From an uncultured Lachnospiraceae bacterium (GTDB lineage Bacteria > Bacillota > Clostridia > Lachnospirales > Lachnospiraceae): a DNA stretch of 64,000 bases. Each line of letters starts with the position of its first letter. Position 1 is the stretch's first letter. Under the pieces are notes generated by a model. The model was not told the DNA's origin. It ran no database searches and was given only the letters and a program-made list of their open reading frames with translations. Positions 14,114-22,272 of this stretch are shown one piece after another. The position numbers and the translations under genes were made by a program. The stretch lies in NCBI GenBank assembly GCA_947363565.1, contig CANAPP010000004.1, positions 1 to 64,000 of the forward strand. The letters are read 5' to 3'.

Positions 14114-14221
14114 ATGAACGTGAAAGGATATGTTGTAAATGAAGGGTATATGGGTTATGTAGACGGAGAATACCGGCTGTTTGCGGATGAGACAGATTAC
14201 AGAGAATATGTGGAAGATTGA
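14114..14221 (+). CDS. 35-residue small protein
   Basis: ATG 14114 lies 4 bases after AAAGGAGG. The product reads NVKGYVVNEGYMGYVDGEYRL then FADETDYREYVED. The alternating pattern suggests a small beta hairpin ending in a helix. Related tiny GY-rich proteins occur in Lachnospiraceae, to my recollection, but no function is known. The strong ribosome site and amphipathic composition support it as a real gene. Confidence 0.6.
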   Translation: MNVKGYVVNEGYMGYVDGEYRLFADETDYREYVED

Positions 14222-14309
14222 TGTAAACCATTGATGAATAAGATGTATAATTTGAAGAGATAAAACAGACAGGTCGCGGTATTATAAAGAAAGATAAGGG
14301 GATGATAAA

Positions 14310-14459
14310 ATGGGTGAATTTACGGGAGTTATGCAGGAAGAAAGGACAGAATTTGAGTTGTCGGGACTGTGTGCAGAGGAGCTTGGATTTATGCGGACAG
14401 AGGAGCGTAGGGCCGTGATAGAGGCGGCGGGGCTTAACCCGGATGAATACGATTTTTGA
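14310..14459 (+). CDS. 49-residue small protein
   Basis: ATG 14310 with a weaker GGGGATG-type site. The acidic product contains EERTEFELSGLCAEELGFM and RTEERRAVIEAAGLNPDEYDF, a helix-turn-helix-like pair of helices ending in an aromatic tail. It is not recognised. It lies between the 35-residue gene and the WYL regulator, all on the same strand, and may be co-transcribed with either. Confidence 0.5.
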   Translation: MGEFTGVMQEERTEFELSGLCAEELGFMRTEERRAVIEAAGLNPDEYDF

Positions 14460-14599
14460 AAAGAGGCAGGCGACAAGGAAAGACAAAAGTGATAATTGAT
14501 GGAAGCCGTTCGGTATGATATGATAGGGCTGAAAGATAGTGTTTTGGAAATGCAACATTGTCTTACAGCCCATATTTTATCTGGCAGGGAGAATAGGTT

Positions 14600-15583
14600 A
14601 TGGCGGTATCTTTGGTTAAATTGCGGATATTATATATGATGCGAATCCTGTTGGAGCGAACGGACGATAGACATCCGATGTCTGCGGCAGATATAGGAAA
14701 GGCTCTGGGTGAATATGGTATGTCTGCTGACCGCAAGACGGTGTACAGCGATATTGAGACATTGAATGAATTCGGGATGGATATCTTACAGGCGAAGGGG
14801 ACGAACGGAGGCTACTACATCGGCAGCAGAGAGTTTGAGCTGCCGGAGCTTAAGCTTCTTGTGGATGCCGTGCAGGTGTCCAAATTTATCAGCAGGAAGA
14901 AATCGGAGGAACTGATCCGAAAGCTTGAAAATCTGGCGAGTGTACACGACGCCAGGCAGCTCCAGCGTAATGTATTCATCTACAACCGCCCGAAGACCGG
15001 TAATGAGACCATCTATTACAATGTGGACCAGATTCATGCGGCCATCCTTCACAATAAGCAGATTCGGTATAAATATGCAGAATGGACAGTAGAAAAGAAG
15101 CTGAGACCGAAGAAGGGCGGTGTGTTTTACACGGTCAGTCCATGGGCGCTTACGTGGGATGACGCGAAGTATTATCTGATCGCGTACGATGAAGCGGCGG
15201 ACTGTATCAAGCACTACCGTGTAGATAAGATGCAGGATACGGACGTCCTCGAAAAAGAGCGTATCGGAAAAGAGCGGTTTCAGGATTTTGATCTGGCGGA
15301 GTTTGGGAAGAAGACATTTTCCATGTACGGGGGACGCGATGAGGAAGTGACGCTGATATGTAAAAATGATATCGTGGGCGTGATCTTAGACCGGTTTGGA
15401 AAGGAAGTGACTATCGTTCCGGCGGATGAGACGCATTTTAGGGTCCGGGTGCTGGCGGCGGTCAGTCCGCAGTTTTTCGGGTGGGTGGCAGGGATCGGAG
15501 ATAAGATGCGTATCGGGGCGCCGGAGCATGTCAAAGAAGCGTACAGGGAGTACCTGCTGCACATTTTGGAAGGATACGGATAG
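14600..15583 (+). CDS. WYL-domain transcriptional regulator (YafY/DeoR-type HTH)
   Basis: A 327-residue regulator. Residues 1-65 form a winged helix (LRILYMMRILLERTDDRHP, MSAADIGKALGEYGMSADRKTVYSDIETLNEFGMDI). The WYL domain spans about 140-225 (AILHNKQIRYKYAEW, YTVSPWALTWDDAKYYLIAY, KHYRVDKM). A WCX-like C-terminal extension follows (EVTLICKNDIVGVILDRFG, PQFFGWVAGIG). WYL domains sense small ligands or nucleic acids, and these regulators often act on DNA-damage, metabolic or defence genes. Its target is not visible here; the neighbour is the serine dehydratase pair, which has its own promoter. Confidence 0.88.
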   Translation: MAVSLVKLRILYMMRILLERTDDRHPMSAADIGKALGEYGMSADRKTVYSDIETLNEFGMDILQAKGTNGGYYIGSREFELPELKLLVDAVQVSKFISRKKSEELIRKLENLASVHDARQLQRNVFIYNRPKTGNETIYYNVDQIHAAILHNKQIRYKYAEWTVEKKLRPKKGGVFYTVSPWALTWDDAKYYLIAYDEAADCIKHYRVDKMQDTDVLEKERIGKERFQDFDLAEFGKKTFSMYGGRDEEVTLICKNDIVGVILDRFGKEVTIVPADETHFRVRVLAAVSPQFFGWVAGIGDKMRIGAPEHVKEAYREYLLHILEGYG

Positions 15584-15622
15584 AAGGAACGGCAACAGTT
15601 TTGGAACTTATGATATAAATCA

Positions 15623-15651
15623 TGGAAAACCCCTCGGTTATGTGGTACAAT
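15623..15651 (+). promoter_or_regulatory. Promoter of the serine dehydratase operon
   Basis: TGGAAA (15623-15628), 17 bases, TACAAT (15646-15651), giving a leader of roughly 40 bases to ATG 15699. Confidence 0.55.
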
Positions 15652-15698
15652 ATGTACAATAGCAATATGTCAAAATACGATAAAGAGAGGGTAAAAAG

Positions 15699-16361
15699 AT
15701 GGGAAACATATTTGACATTTTAGGACCTGTTATGGTTGGGCCATCCAGTTCTCATACTGCGGGGGCAGCCAGGATTGGACTCATTGCCAGACAGCTTTTT
15801 GGAAGACAGCCGGAAAAAGCAACGGTTTATCTTCACGGTTCATTTGCAGCCACAGGAAAGGGACATGGGACGGATAAGGCACTCATCGGCGGACTTCTGG
15901 GGATGAAGCCGGACGACATGCGTATTCCGGACAGTTTCAATGTCGCGAAGGATGAAGGTATGGAGTTTGTGATCGAGAATAAGGATTTCAAAGAAGCCCA
16001 TCCAAATACTGCGCGGATCTATATGGAGGCAGAAGGAATCCCGTCCATGTGGGTTCAGGCGTATTCCATCGGCGGAGGCAGGATAAGAGTATGTAAGCTT
16101 GACGGAATCGATGTGAATTTCAGCGGAGAGAGCAATACGCTGATCATCCGTAACGTGGATGAACCAGGACGGGTGAAGGATGTGTCTGTAGCGCTCAGCG
16201 ATGCCCAGATCAATATAGCGACGATGCAGCTTTTCAGGGATAAGAAGGGCGGGATTGCAGTTATGGTCGTTGAGATTGACGAGGTCATTCCGCAGGAAGT
16301 AATCGACAACCTTGTGGGCAAACCGGGAATTATCCGTGTGAAATTCCTGAGTTCGAACTAA
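15699..16361 (+). CDS. sdaAB: L-serine ammonia-lyase, iron-sulfur-dependent, beta subunit
   Basis: A 220-residue subunit starting GNIFDILGPVMVGPSSSHTAGA, the conserved opening of the beta chain. The catalytic-domain core includes FAATGKGHGTDKALIGGLLGM. A C-terminal ACT domain (about 148-220: LIIRNVDEPGRVKDVSVAL and INIATMQLFRDKKGG) may bind serine. With the alpha chain it deaminates L-serine to pyruvate and ammonia using an oxygen-sensitive 4Fe-4S cluster. The alpha gene starts 20 bases downstream. The split form is usual in Gram-positive anaerobes. Confidence 0.95.
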   Translation: MGNIFDILGPVMVGPSSSHTAGAARIGLIARQLFGRQPEKATVYLHGSFAATGKGHGTDKALIGGLLGMKPDDMRIPDSFNVAKDEGMEFVIENKDFKEAHPNTARIYMEAEGIPSMWVQAYSIGGGRIRVCKLDGIDVNFSGESNTLIIRNVDEPGRVKDVSVALSDAQINIATMQLFRDKKGGIAVMVVEIDEVIPQEVIDNLVGKPGIIRVKFLSSN

Positions 16362-16381
16362 ATTCATGGAGGATTAAGAGT

Positions 16382-17251
16382 ATGTCATATCAATCAATGG
16401 AAGAGGCTTACGAAAGATGTGAAAGAGACAGTCTCGAATTCTGGAAGGCTGTACAGTTAGAGGATGCTCACGAAAGAGGTGTGAGTGAGGAGGATTCATG
16501 GAATCAGATGAAATATATGTGGCAGGCGATGTTAGACGGTCTTGATGCCTATGAGCCGGACTTAATGTCAAGGAGCGGCCTTGTGGGAACCGAGGGCGCG
16601 AAGATGGATGCATACCGCAAATCCGCCGAACCGCTCTGCGGAGATTATATCGCGAAGGTAATCTCCAATGCACTGAAGATGGGATGTAACAACGCCTGTA
16701 TGAAGCGGATCGTGGCGGCGCCGACTGCGGGAGCGTGCGGTGTGTTGCCGGCAGTGCTCGTTACTTATTACCGGGAGTTTGAAGTGTCGGAAGAGAAGAT
16801 GATCGAGGCGATGTATGTGGCGGCAGGTGTAGGTCAGATCATTGCGAACCGTGCTTATCTTGCAGGTGCTTCCGGCGGATGCCAGGCAGAGATCGGCTCC
16901 GGTTCCGGTATGGCGGCAGCAGCCATCTGTCATGTGAGAGGCGGGGAGACTGAGCAGCTCGGACATGCCTGTGCCATGGCCCTTAAGAACCTGATGGGGC
17001 TTGTGTGTGATCCGGTGGCGGGTCTGGTAGAGGTTCCCTGTGTGAAGAGAAATGTAGTGGGTGCGGTCAATGCGCTGTCGGCGGCCGATATGGCTCTTGC
17101 CGGCATCGTAAGCCAGATTCCGGTGGATCAGGTTATTGACGCGATGAAGGAAGTCGGGGATAAGATGGACGTAACCCTGCGTGAGACGGCTCTTGGCGGT
17201 GTCGCTATGAGTCCGAGAGGACAGGAAGTATCAGAAGAGCTCAACGCATAG
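16382..17251 (+). CDS. sdaAA: L-serine ammonia-lyase, iron-sulfur-dependent, alpha subunit
   Basis: A 289-residue catalytic subunit. The conserved GLVGTEGAKMDAYRK and KMGCNNACMKRIVAAPTAGACGV segments carry cluster cysteines, and ASGGCQAEIGSGSGMAAAA plus LVCDPVAGLVEVPCVKRN contain the remaining conserved cysteines. Length matches stand-alone alpha chains. GGAGG lies about 9 bases before ATG. It works with the upstream beta chain to supply pyruvate and ammonia from serine. Confidence 0.95.
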   Translation: MSYQSMEEAYERCERDSLEFWKAVQLEDAHERGVSEEDSWNQMKYMWQAMLDGLDAYEPDLMSRSGLVGTEGAKMDAYRKSAEPLCGDYIAKVISNALKMGCNNACMKRIVAAPTAGACGVLPAVLVTYYREFEVSEEKMIEAMYVAAGVGQIIANRAYLAGASGGCQAEIGSGSGMAAAAICHVRGGETEQLGHACAMALKNLMGLVCDPVAGLVEVPCVKRNVVGAVNALSAADMALAGIVSQIPVDQVIDAMKEVGDKMDVTLRETALGGVAMSPRGQEVSEELNA

Positions 17252-17323
17252 AAGCTTGGTAAGCCAGATAGAAGGTCGGGCAGAGAATAAGAAAAACAAG
17301 GGATAAGAAAGACAGAAGATAAG

Positions 17324-17380
17324 AGCATCATCGCTTTGGCGGCGCAGGATTCGTGCTGGTCAAAGCGGCGGTGCTTTCTG
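17324..17380 (+). terminator. Terminator after sdaAA
   Basis: AGCATCATCGCTTTG (17324-17338) pairs with CAAAGCGGCGGTGCT (17361-17375) with three G-T pairs, followed by TTCTGTGTTTT. It ends the serine dehydratase transcript. No other feature is obvious in the rest of the 279-base gap. Confidence 0.65.
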
Positions 17381-17530
17381 TGTTTTATAAAAAATTGAAC
17401 CGGATAAAAAGTGATTACAATGTATAAGTGAAAAGGAAATATTTCCGGCGTGCTTCTTACTTTGCACACAGTGTAAACAGACGAAAAGCAGGCAAAATCG
17501 TGTACACAGATAAAGGAAACAGATAGGCTT

Positions 17531-18055
17531 ATGACGATTCAGGAACTTGAGCAGTCGATTGCTCTTTATGGTAAAGATATCTATTCGTTCTGTCTGCATC
17601 TGACGGGAAGCAGGATGCTGGCGGATGAGCTGTATCAGGACACCTTTCTTAAGGCGACAGAAACAGCGGGGAGACTAAGGACGGACGGCAATCTGAAAAG
17701 TTATTATCTCTCCGTCGCGCTAAGGCTTTGGAAAAACCAGAGACGGAAATTCGCGTGGAGGCAGAGGATCGCTCCTGTACAGGAGTGGTCTGATAAGGCA
17801 GCAGAGAGCGCTTTTGGCACGGATGAGGACGTGCTTAAGACGTATCTCAAAAAGGAGAAGAGGCAGATGGTGAGAGAAGCAGTGTCCGCCCTGGATGAAA
17901 AATACCGGATTCCCGTACTGCTCTATTATATGGAAGGAATGTCTGTTGCAGAGACGGCGTCCGTGATGGGTATCCCCAAAGGGACGGTAAAGAGCAGGCT
18001 TAATACGGCCAGAAAACGTCTGGAGTCAGAATTGGAGGAGTATTTTGATGAATAA
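17531..18055 (+). CDS. ECF-type RNA polymerase sigma factor
   Basis: A 174-residue sigma-70 family protein with region 2 (IYSFCLHLTGSRMLADELYQDTFLKA) and region 4 (ALDEKYRIPVLLYYMEGMSVAETASVMGIPKGTVKSRLNTARKRL). It has no region 1 or 3, as expected of extracytoplasmic-function sigma factors. The gene overlaps the following DUF4179 gene by 8 bases, the usual arrangement of a sigma factor with its membrane-bound antagonist. The inducing signal is not evident. Confidence 0.92.
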   Translation: MTIQELEQSIALYGKDIYSFCLHLTGSRMLADELYQDTFLKATETAGRLRTDGNLKSYYLSVALRLWKNQRRKFAWRQRIAPVQEWSDKAAESAFGTDEDVLKTYLKKEKRQMVREAVSALDEKYRIPVLLYYMEGMSVAETASVMGIPKGTVKSRLNTARKRLESELEEYFDE

Positions 18056-19175
18056 GAAATTAGAGGAGCTGTTGTATGATGCTCTTTTGCCGGAGGAGGA
18101 GCCGGACCCTAAGCTGAATCGTCAGATTTTCGAAAAACGGTTCAAGGAGGCATCAGCGATGAGACAGTATCAGATTAAGAAAATGGCGGCAGCAGTGGCA
18201 GTCTGCGTGCTGGCAGTGGGAAGCATCACGGCATATGCGGCGTATCACTTTTTAACCCCGTCACAGATAGCGGCAGAGGTGGCGGATAATCATGCACTTG
18301 CGAAGGCATTCGAGAGTGAGGATGCGGTGCTGGTCAATGAGACACAGACCAGCGGGAACTATGAGATCACGCTGCTGGGGCTTGTATCAGGCAGCGATCT
18401 GGCTCTTTGCGTGGACGGAGATGAGGCAGAAGGGCTTAAAGACAGCCGCACTTATGCAGCGGTAGCCGTAAAGCGCACAGACGGGATGATCAAGCAGGAG
18501 GAACGCAAGTGTGTATCTCCGCTGCTAAACGGCGTGGAATGGATGGTGGCGAATAACGGGACAATGGATGTAGGACTGCACTGGTTCGAGAAAGAGGGCG
18601 TAATCTATGAGCTTTTGGAGTGCGACAATCTGGAGATGTTCGCCGGAAGGGGTGTACAGGTCGGAGTAGTAGATGAGTTCTGCGATGAGACGGAAGCATT
18701 TTTCCTGGATAAACAGACGGGCGCGTATAAGAAAAAGGCAGATTACACCGGGACAAATGCATTGTTTGATCTGCCCCTTGACAAGGCAAAGGCGGATGAG
18801 CAGGCGGCGGATGCGTATATTGAGAAGCTTAAGAATCCTCCCGAGGATGAGCCGGACGAAGAAGAAACCGGGGGCGATGCGGATTATGAAAAATATGTCA
18901 GTGATTTCCAGGCGGCTGAGGATGAGGCAGCGTTTCTGAAGGAGACAGCCATTCTGAAAAGCAGTGAAGTCCTGAAGGCGGATAAAGGCGGCATGGTGGA
19001 ATTCGGGAATGATGAAGGAGTGAGCGGAACCGTAGATGTGTCGGAGTTTGAACAAGGAGTGCCGACATCCGGTGCCATTACCGGAGGGACACTGGAAGAT
19101 ACAGAGATACACATGTTTACGGTGAACGCAAACGGGACGGTCACGTATGAGGTATACGCGCCGAAGGTGAAGTAA
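18048..19175 (+). CDS. DUF4179-type membrane anti-sigma protein
   Basis: ATG 18048 overlaps the sigma gene end by 8 bases. The 375-residue product has a short cytoplasmic N-terminus that could bind the sigma factor (KLEELLYDALLPEEEPDPKL), one membrane segment (KMAAAVAVCVLAVGSITAYAAY, about 46-68), and a large extracellular part. That part holds DUF4179-like strands such as SGNYEITLLGLVSGSDLALC and a strongly acidic linker (PPEDEPDEEETGGDADYE). The linkage to the sigma gene supports the anti-sigma role. No zinc-binding motif is present, which is normal for this group. Confidence 0.82.
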   Translation: MNKKLEELLYDALLPEEEPDPKLNRQIFEKRFKEASAMRQYQIKKMAAAVAVCVLAVGSITAYAAYHFLTPSQIAAEVADNHALAKAFESEDAVLVNETQTSGNYEITLLGLVSGSDLALCVDGDEAEGLKDSRTYAAVAVKRTDGMIKQEERKCVSPLLNGVEWMVANNGTMDVGLHWFEKEGVIYELLECDNLEMFAGRGVQVGVVDEFCDETEAFFLDKQTGAYKKKADYTGTNALFDLPLDKAKADEQAADAYIEKLKNPPEDEPDEEETGGDADYEKYVSDFQAAEDEAAFLKETAILKSSEVLKADKGGMVEFGNDEGVSGTVDVSEFEQGVPTSGAITGGTLEDTEIHMFTVNANGTVTYEVYAPKVK

Positions 19176-19252
19176 AGGTGAGACCATGGCAGGCATTAAA
19201 CGGCAGTGCGCTGCATGAGTCTGTGGGAAGGATGCCGGGAGGGTGTTTACCG

Positions 19253-20026
19253 TTAACGCCCTTCCGGGTCTACGACGATCACTTCTTTTTTCAGCGCCGC
19301 TGCCTTGGTAAGTATCTCCGGAGAAGTCTTATTGTCCGTGATGATCACATCGATCAGGTTTAACGGGATGGAGTTGCATAAAGAGACATGCTCACATTTT
19401 GTATGATCGATAAGGAGCACCACCTTTTTCGCGATAGAGACAAGGGCGCGCTTCGTCTCCACCAGCGGATAGGTGTGCTCGAAGGCGCCTCCCGGTATGC
19501 GGAAAGCCCTGGCCGAGATGAATGCCACATCCGCATGGTGCTGGGTCAGTGTTTCCCTGGAATCAGTCATGATAGATTTTGTCCGGTGGTAGAGCATACC
19601 GCCGGTTAAGTATGTCTGGATATTTTCCTTGTTGGAAAGTTCCACCGCTGTCATAAGATTGGAGGTAATGACAGACAGCGGGATATTATCCGGCAGGAAC
19701 CGGGATACGGTGTGGGCAGTAGTGCCGGAGTCGATGCAGATGACGCTGTAGGGATGGACGAACTTCAGGGCGGCTTTGGCGATCGCCTCCTTCTCATACT
19801 GGTGCTCGTCGATCTGCTCGTGGAAATAGTTCGGTTTCGCCTCTTTCATCAAAAAGGCGCATCCGTGCTTCCGGCGGATGAGCTGCATCTGCTCAAGCTC
19901 ATTCAAATCTCTGCGGATAGTCATCTCGCTGCACTTAAGCTCCCCGGATAGCTCCTTTGGCGTGCAGATCATCTGGTTTTCTAACAGTTCGATAATTCTC
20001 GCATGGCGTTCTTTTTTCATCAGCAT
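19253..20026 (-). CDS. DeoR-family transcriptional regulator
   Basis: A 257-residue repressor when started at 20026 (an in-frame ATG two codons later is also possible; GGGGG lies just upstream). The N-terminal winged helix reads RHARIIELLENQMICTPKELS, CSEMTIRRDLNELEQMQLIRR. The sugar-phosphate isomerase-like sensor domain carries VICIDSGTTAHTVSRFLP, TSNLMTAVEL and LTGGMLYHRTKSI, then VLLIDHTKCEH and IITDN. Such regulators respond to phosphorylated sugars. It diverges from the dehydrogenase/kinase operon, across a 230-base gap containing a perfect palindrome, and is its likely regulator. Confidence 0.9.
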   Translation of the reverse strand: MLMKKERHARIIELLENQMICTPKELSGELKCSEMTIRRDLNELEQMQLIRRKHGCAFLMKEAKPNYFHEQIDEHQYEKEAIAKAALKFVHPYSVICIDSGTTAHTVSRFLPDNIPLSVITSNLMTAVELSNKENIQTYLTGGMLYHRTKSIMTDSRETLTQHHADVAFISARAFRIPGGAFEHTYPLVETKRALVSIAKKVVLLIDHTKCEHVSLCNSIPLNLIDVIITDNKTSPEILTKAAALKKEVIVVDPEGR

Positions 20027-20105
20027 ATCCCCCGTATAAAAATGTGTGATTTTTAACATTGATTATATCATAAATGATTTTCCTGCATCTGACAATACAA
20101 TTTTT

Positions 20106-20165
20106 AAACATATGTTATAATTCGAACAAAAATGGAGTATATATGTTTGAAAATAAACATATATA
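20106..20165. promoter_or_regulatory. Candidate DeoR operator: long AT palindrome
   Basis: TATATATGTTT (20138-20148) and AAACATATATA (20155-20165) form a perfect 11-bp inverted repeat with a 6-base spacer. A second partial copy AACATATGTT lies at 20107-20116. Both share the half-site AACATAT and sit in the divergent region between the DeoR gene and the E1 alpha gene, as expected for an operator. Confidence 0.65.
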
Positions 20166-20258
20166 GACGGTAATAATGTTGAGATTATAACGCATTCTTT
20201 ATATAATTATCACATAGGAATTATCAAAAAGCAATCTGTGGATAAAGGAGATACAGCT

Positions 20259-21242
20259 ATGATTAAGATGCCTGAAAAGGAGCGAGCTGTCGGGATGTAC
20301 AGGCAGATGTACCAGATCCGGCAGTATGAGGAGACGATCTATTACCTGTTTTTGGAGGGGATAATGCCGGGAACCATCCACCAGTCTCACGGCCAGGAGG
20401 CGTGTGCAGTCGGCATGATTTATGATCTTCGCAAGGAGGATTATATCCTGACGACACACAGGCCGGCGGGGCATGACCTTGCAAAAGGCGTGCCGCTGCG
20501 CGCGATGATGTGCGAGATGTTCGGAAAGGCGGAAGGATGCTGCAAAGGAAAGGGCGGGGCGATGCATACCGGGGATATATCTGTCGGGGCAGTCACGGCA
20601 AACGCCATCGTAGGCGGCAATCTGCCCATCGCGGCAGGCGTAGCACTAAGGTGTAAGATGATGAAGACGGACAATGTGGCCGTGTGCTTTTTTGGGGACG
20701 GCGCCAGCAACGAGGGTGCGTTCCACGAGGCGCTCAACGCGGCGGCAGTCTGGAAGCTTCCGGTAATTTACGTCTGCGAAAACAACCTGTATTCAGCGAC
20801 GACCTCCATCAGGCTTACCTGCAGCCTTGAACATGTAGCGGCGGACAGAGGGAGCGCTTATGGTATCCCGTCGGAGGTTGTAGATGGCAATGATGTCCTC
20901 GCGGTCAATGCGGCAGGGGCGCGGGCGATTGAGCGGGCGCGAAGGGGAGAGGGACCGACGATCCTCGAGCTTAAGACCTACCGCATCGGCGGGCATTCCA
21001 GAAATGACGCCTGCGGCTACCGCCCGGATGAGGAAGAAAAGGAGTGGTTTGCGAAAGATCCGGTACAGACCTTCAGGAAGCGTCTGCTCGACGAAGGCGT
21101 GATCACGGAGGCAGAACTTATGAAGGTGGAGGAAGCCGTTACGGATGAGATAGACGAGGAAGTGGAATATGCGAAGAACAGCAGCGACCCGGAGCCGGAA
21201 TCGGCGCTCAGGGACGTATATTGGGAAGGAGGCAGAGGATAA
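20259..21242 (+). CDS. 2-oxoacid/acetoin-type dehydrogenase E1, alpha subunit
   Basis: ATG 20259 follows AAAGGAG by 9 bases. The 327-residue thiamine diphosphate enzyme subunit shows MYQIRQYEETIYYLFLEG, THRPAGHDLAKGV, and the TPP-binding GDGASNEGAFHEALNAAAVW followed by PVIYVCENN. The phosphorylation-type loop has IGGHSRNDACGYRPDEE. With E1 beta it decarboxylates a 2-oxoacid, or cleaves acetoin, and transfers the acyl group to lipoyl-E2. Size and sequence resemble AcoA as much as PdhA, so the substrate is uncertain. It is the first gene of a six-gene operon. Confidence 0.9.
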   Translation: MIKMPEKERAVGMYRQMYQIRQYEETIYYLFLEGIMPGTIHQSHGQEACAVGMIYDLRKEDYILTTHRPAGHDLAKGVPLRAMMCEMFGKAEGCCKGKGGAMHTGDISVGAVTANAIVGGNLPIAAGVALRCKMMKTDNVAVCFFGDGASNEGAFHEALNAAAVWKLPVIYVCENNLYSATTSIRLTCSLEHVAADRGSAYGIPSEVVDGNDVLAVNAAGARAIERARRGEGPTILELKTYRIGGHSRNDACGYRPDEEEKEWFAKDPVQTFRKRLLDEGVITEAELMKVEEAVTDEIDEEVEYAKNSSDPEPESALRDVYWEGGRG

Positions 21243-22255
21243 TGGCTGAGATGTCTGTTGCAGATGCGTTAAAGCTGGCGATACAGGAGGAGATGCGGCG
21301 GGATGAGACAGTGTTTTGTCTTGGCGAGGACGTGGATATCAAAGGCGGTATGGGCGGTGCATTCACCGTAACGAAAGGACTTTTGGATGAATTTGGCCCG
21401 GAGCGGGTGATCAATACGCCGATTGCGGAGATACTGATTGCCGGTGTGTGTGTCGGGGCGGGGATGACCGGGATGCGCCCGGTGGCGGATCTCCAGTACG
21501 GAGACTTCCTGTTCTGCATGATGGACCAGCTCGTAAATCAGGCAGCGAAGATGTGCTATATGTCCGGCGGAAAAGTGCATATCCCCATGGTTATGCGGGC
21601 GCCTTGCGGGGCGACCAACCGGGGGGCGCAGCACGCCCAGAGCCTGGAGAGCTATTTTATCCATGTGCCGGGACTTAAAGTGATCTGTCCGTCAACGCCT
21701 TACGACGCTAAGGGAATGATGAAGCAGGCGATTCGTGATGACAATCCGGTGCTGGTGTTTGAGCATAAGCTGCTGTACGGCGGTTCGAGAAAGGAAAAGG
21801 ATGCCATCAAGACTTCCGGTGAGGTGCCAGGGGAGGATTACACGGTAGAATTCGGCAAGGCAGCGGTTCGGAGAGAGGGGAGCGATGTGACTATTGTCGC
21901 GAATCTCCTCATGAGCTACCGGGCGCAGGAGGCGGCGAAGGCTTTGGCGGGAGAGGGAATAAGCTGTGAGGTAATCGACCCGAGGAGCCTTGTGCCTTTT
22001 GACTATGAGACCGTGGAGAGATCGGTGAAAAAGACAGGGAAGCTGATGATCGTCCATGAGGATACGAAAACCGGCGGATGGGGAGCGCAGGTCGCGGCGC
22101 ATTTTGCCGAACACTGCATCTTTGACCTTGACGCGCCGGTAAAGATCGTGGCAGCATATGATACACCGATACCCTTTGCCTCGCCGATGGAAGACTTTGT
22201 GATACCGTCCGTGGACAGGATTACAGAAGAGGCAAGGAAACTGGCGGCATTTTGA
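21242..22255 (+). CDS. 2-oxoacid/acetoin-type dehydrogenase E1, beta subunit
   Basis: The ATG shares one base with the E1 alpha stop (TAATG), a sign of tight coupling. The 337-residue subunit has CLGEDVDIKGGMGGAFTVTKG, the NTPIAEILIAGVCVGAGMTGM segment with the catalytic Glu, ADLQYGDFLFCMMDQLVNQ, MRAPCGATNRGAQHAQSLE and HEDTKTGGWGAQVAAHF. These are standard for E1 beta of pyruvate, branched-chain and acetoin complexes. Together the genes encode a complete complex. Confidence 0.92.
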   Translation: MAEMSVADALKLAIQEEMRRDETVFCLGEDVDIKGGMGGAFTVTKGLLDEFGPERVINTPIAEILIAGVCVGAGMTGMRPVADLQYGDFLFCMMDQLVNQAAKMCYMSGGKVHIPMVMRAPCGATNRGAQHAQSLESYFIHVPGLKVICPSTPYDAKGMMKQAIRDDNPVLVFEHKLLYGGSRKEKDAIKTSGEVPGEDYTVEFGKAAVRREGSDVTIVANLLMSYRAQEAAKALAGEGISCEVIDPRSLVPFDYETVERSVKKTGKLMIVHEDTKTGGWGAQVAAHFAEHCIFDLDAPVKIVAAYDTPIPFASPMEDFVIPSVDRITEEARKLAAF

Positions 22256-22272
22256 TTTAGAGGAGGGAAAAT

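Noticed and set aside
19176-19252. Terminator between the anti-sigma and DeoR genes
   Set aside because: The convergent gap holds no convincing stem with a T run.
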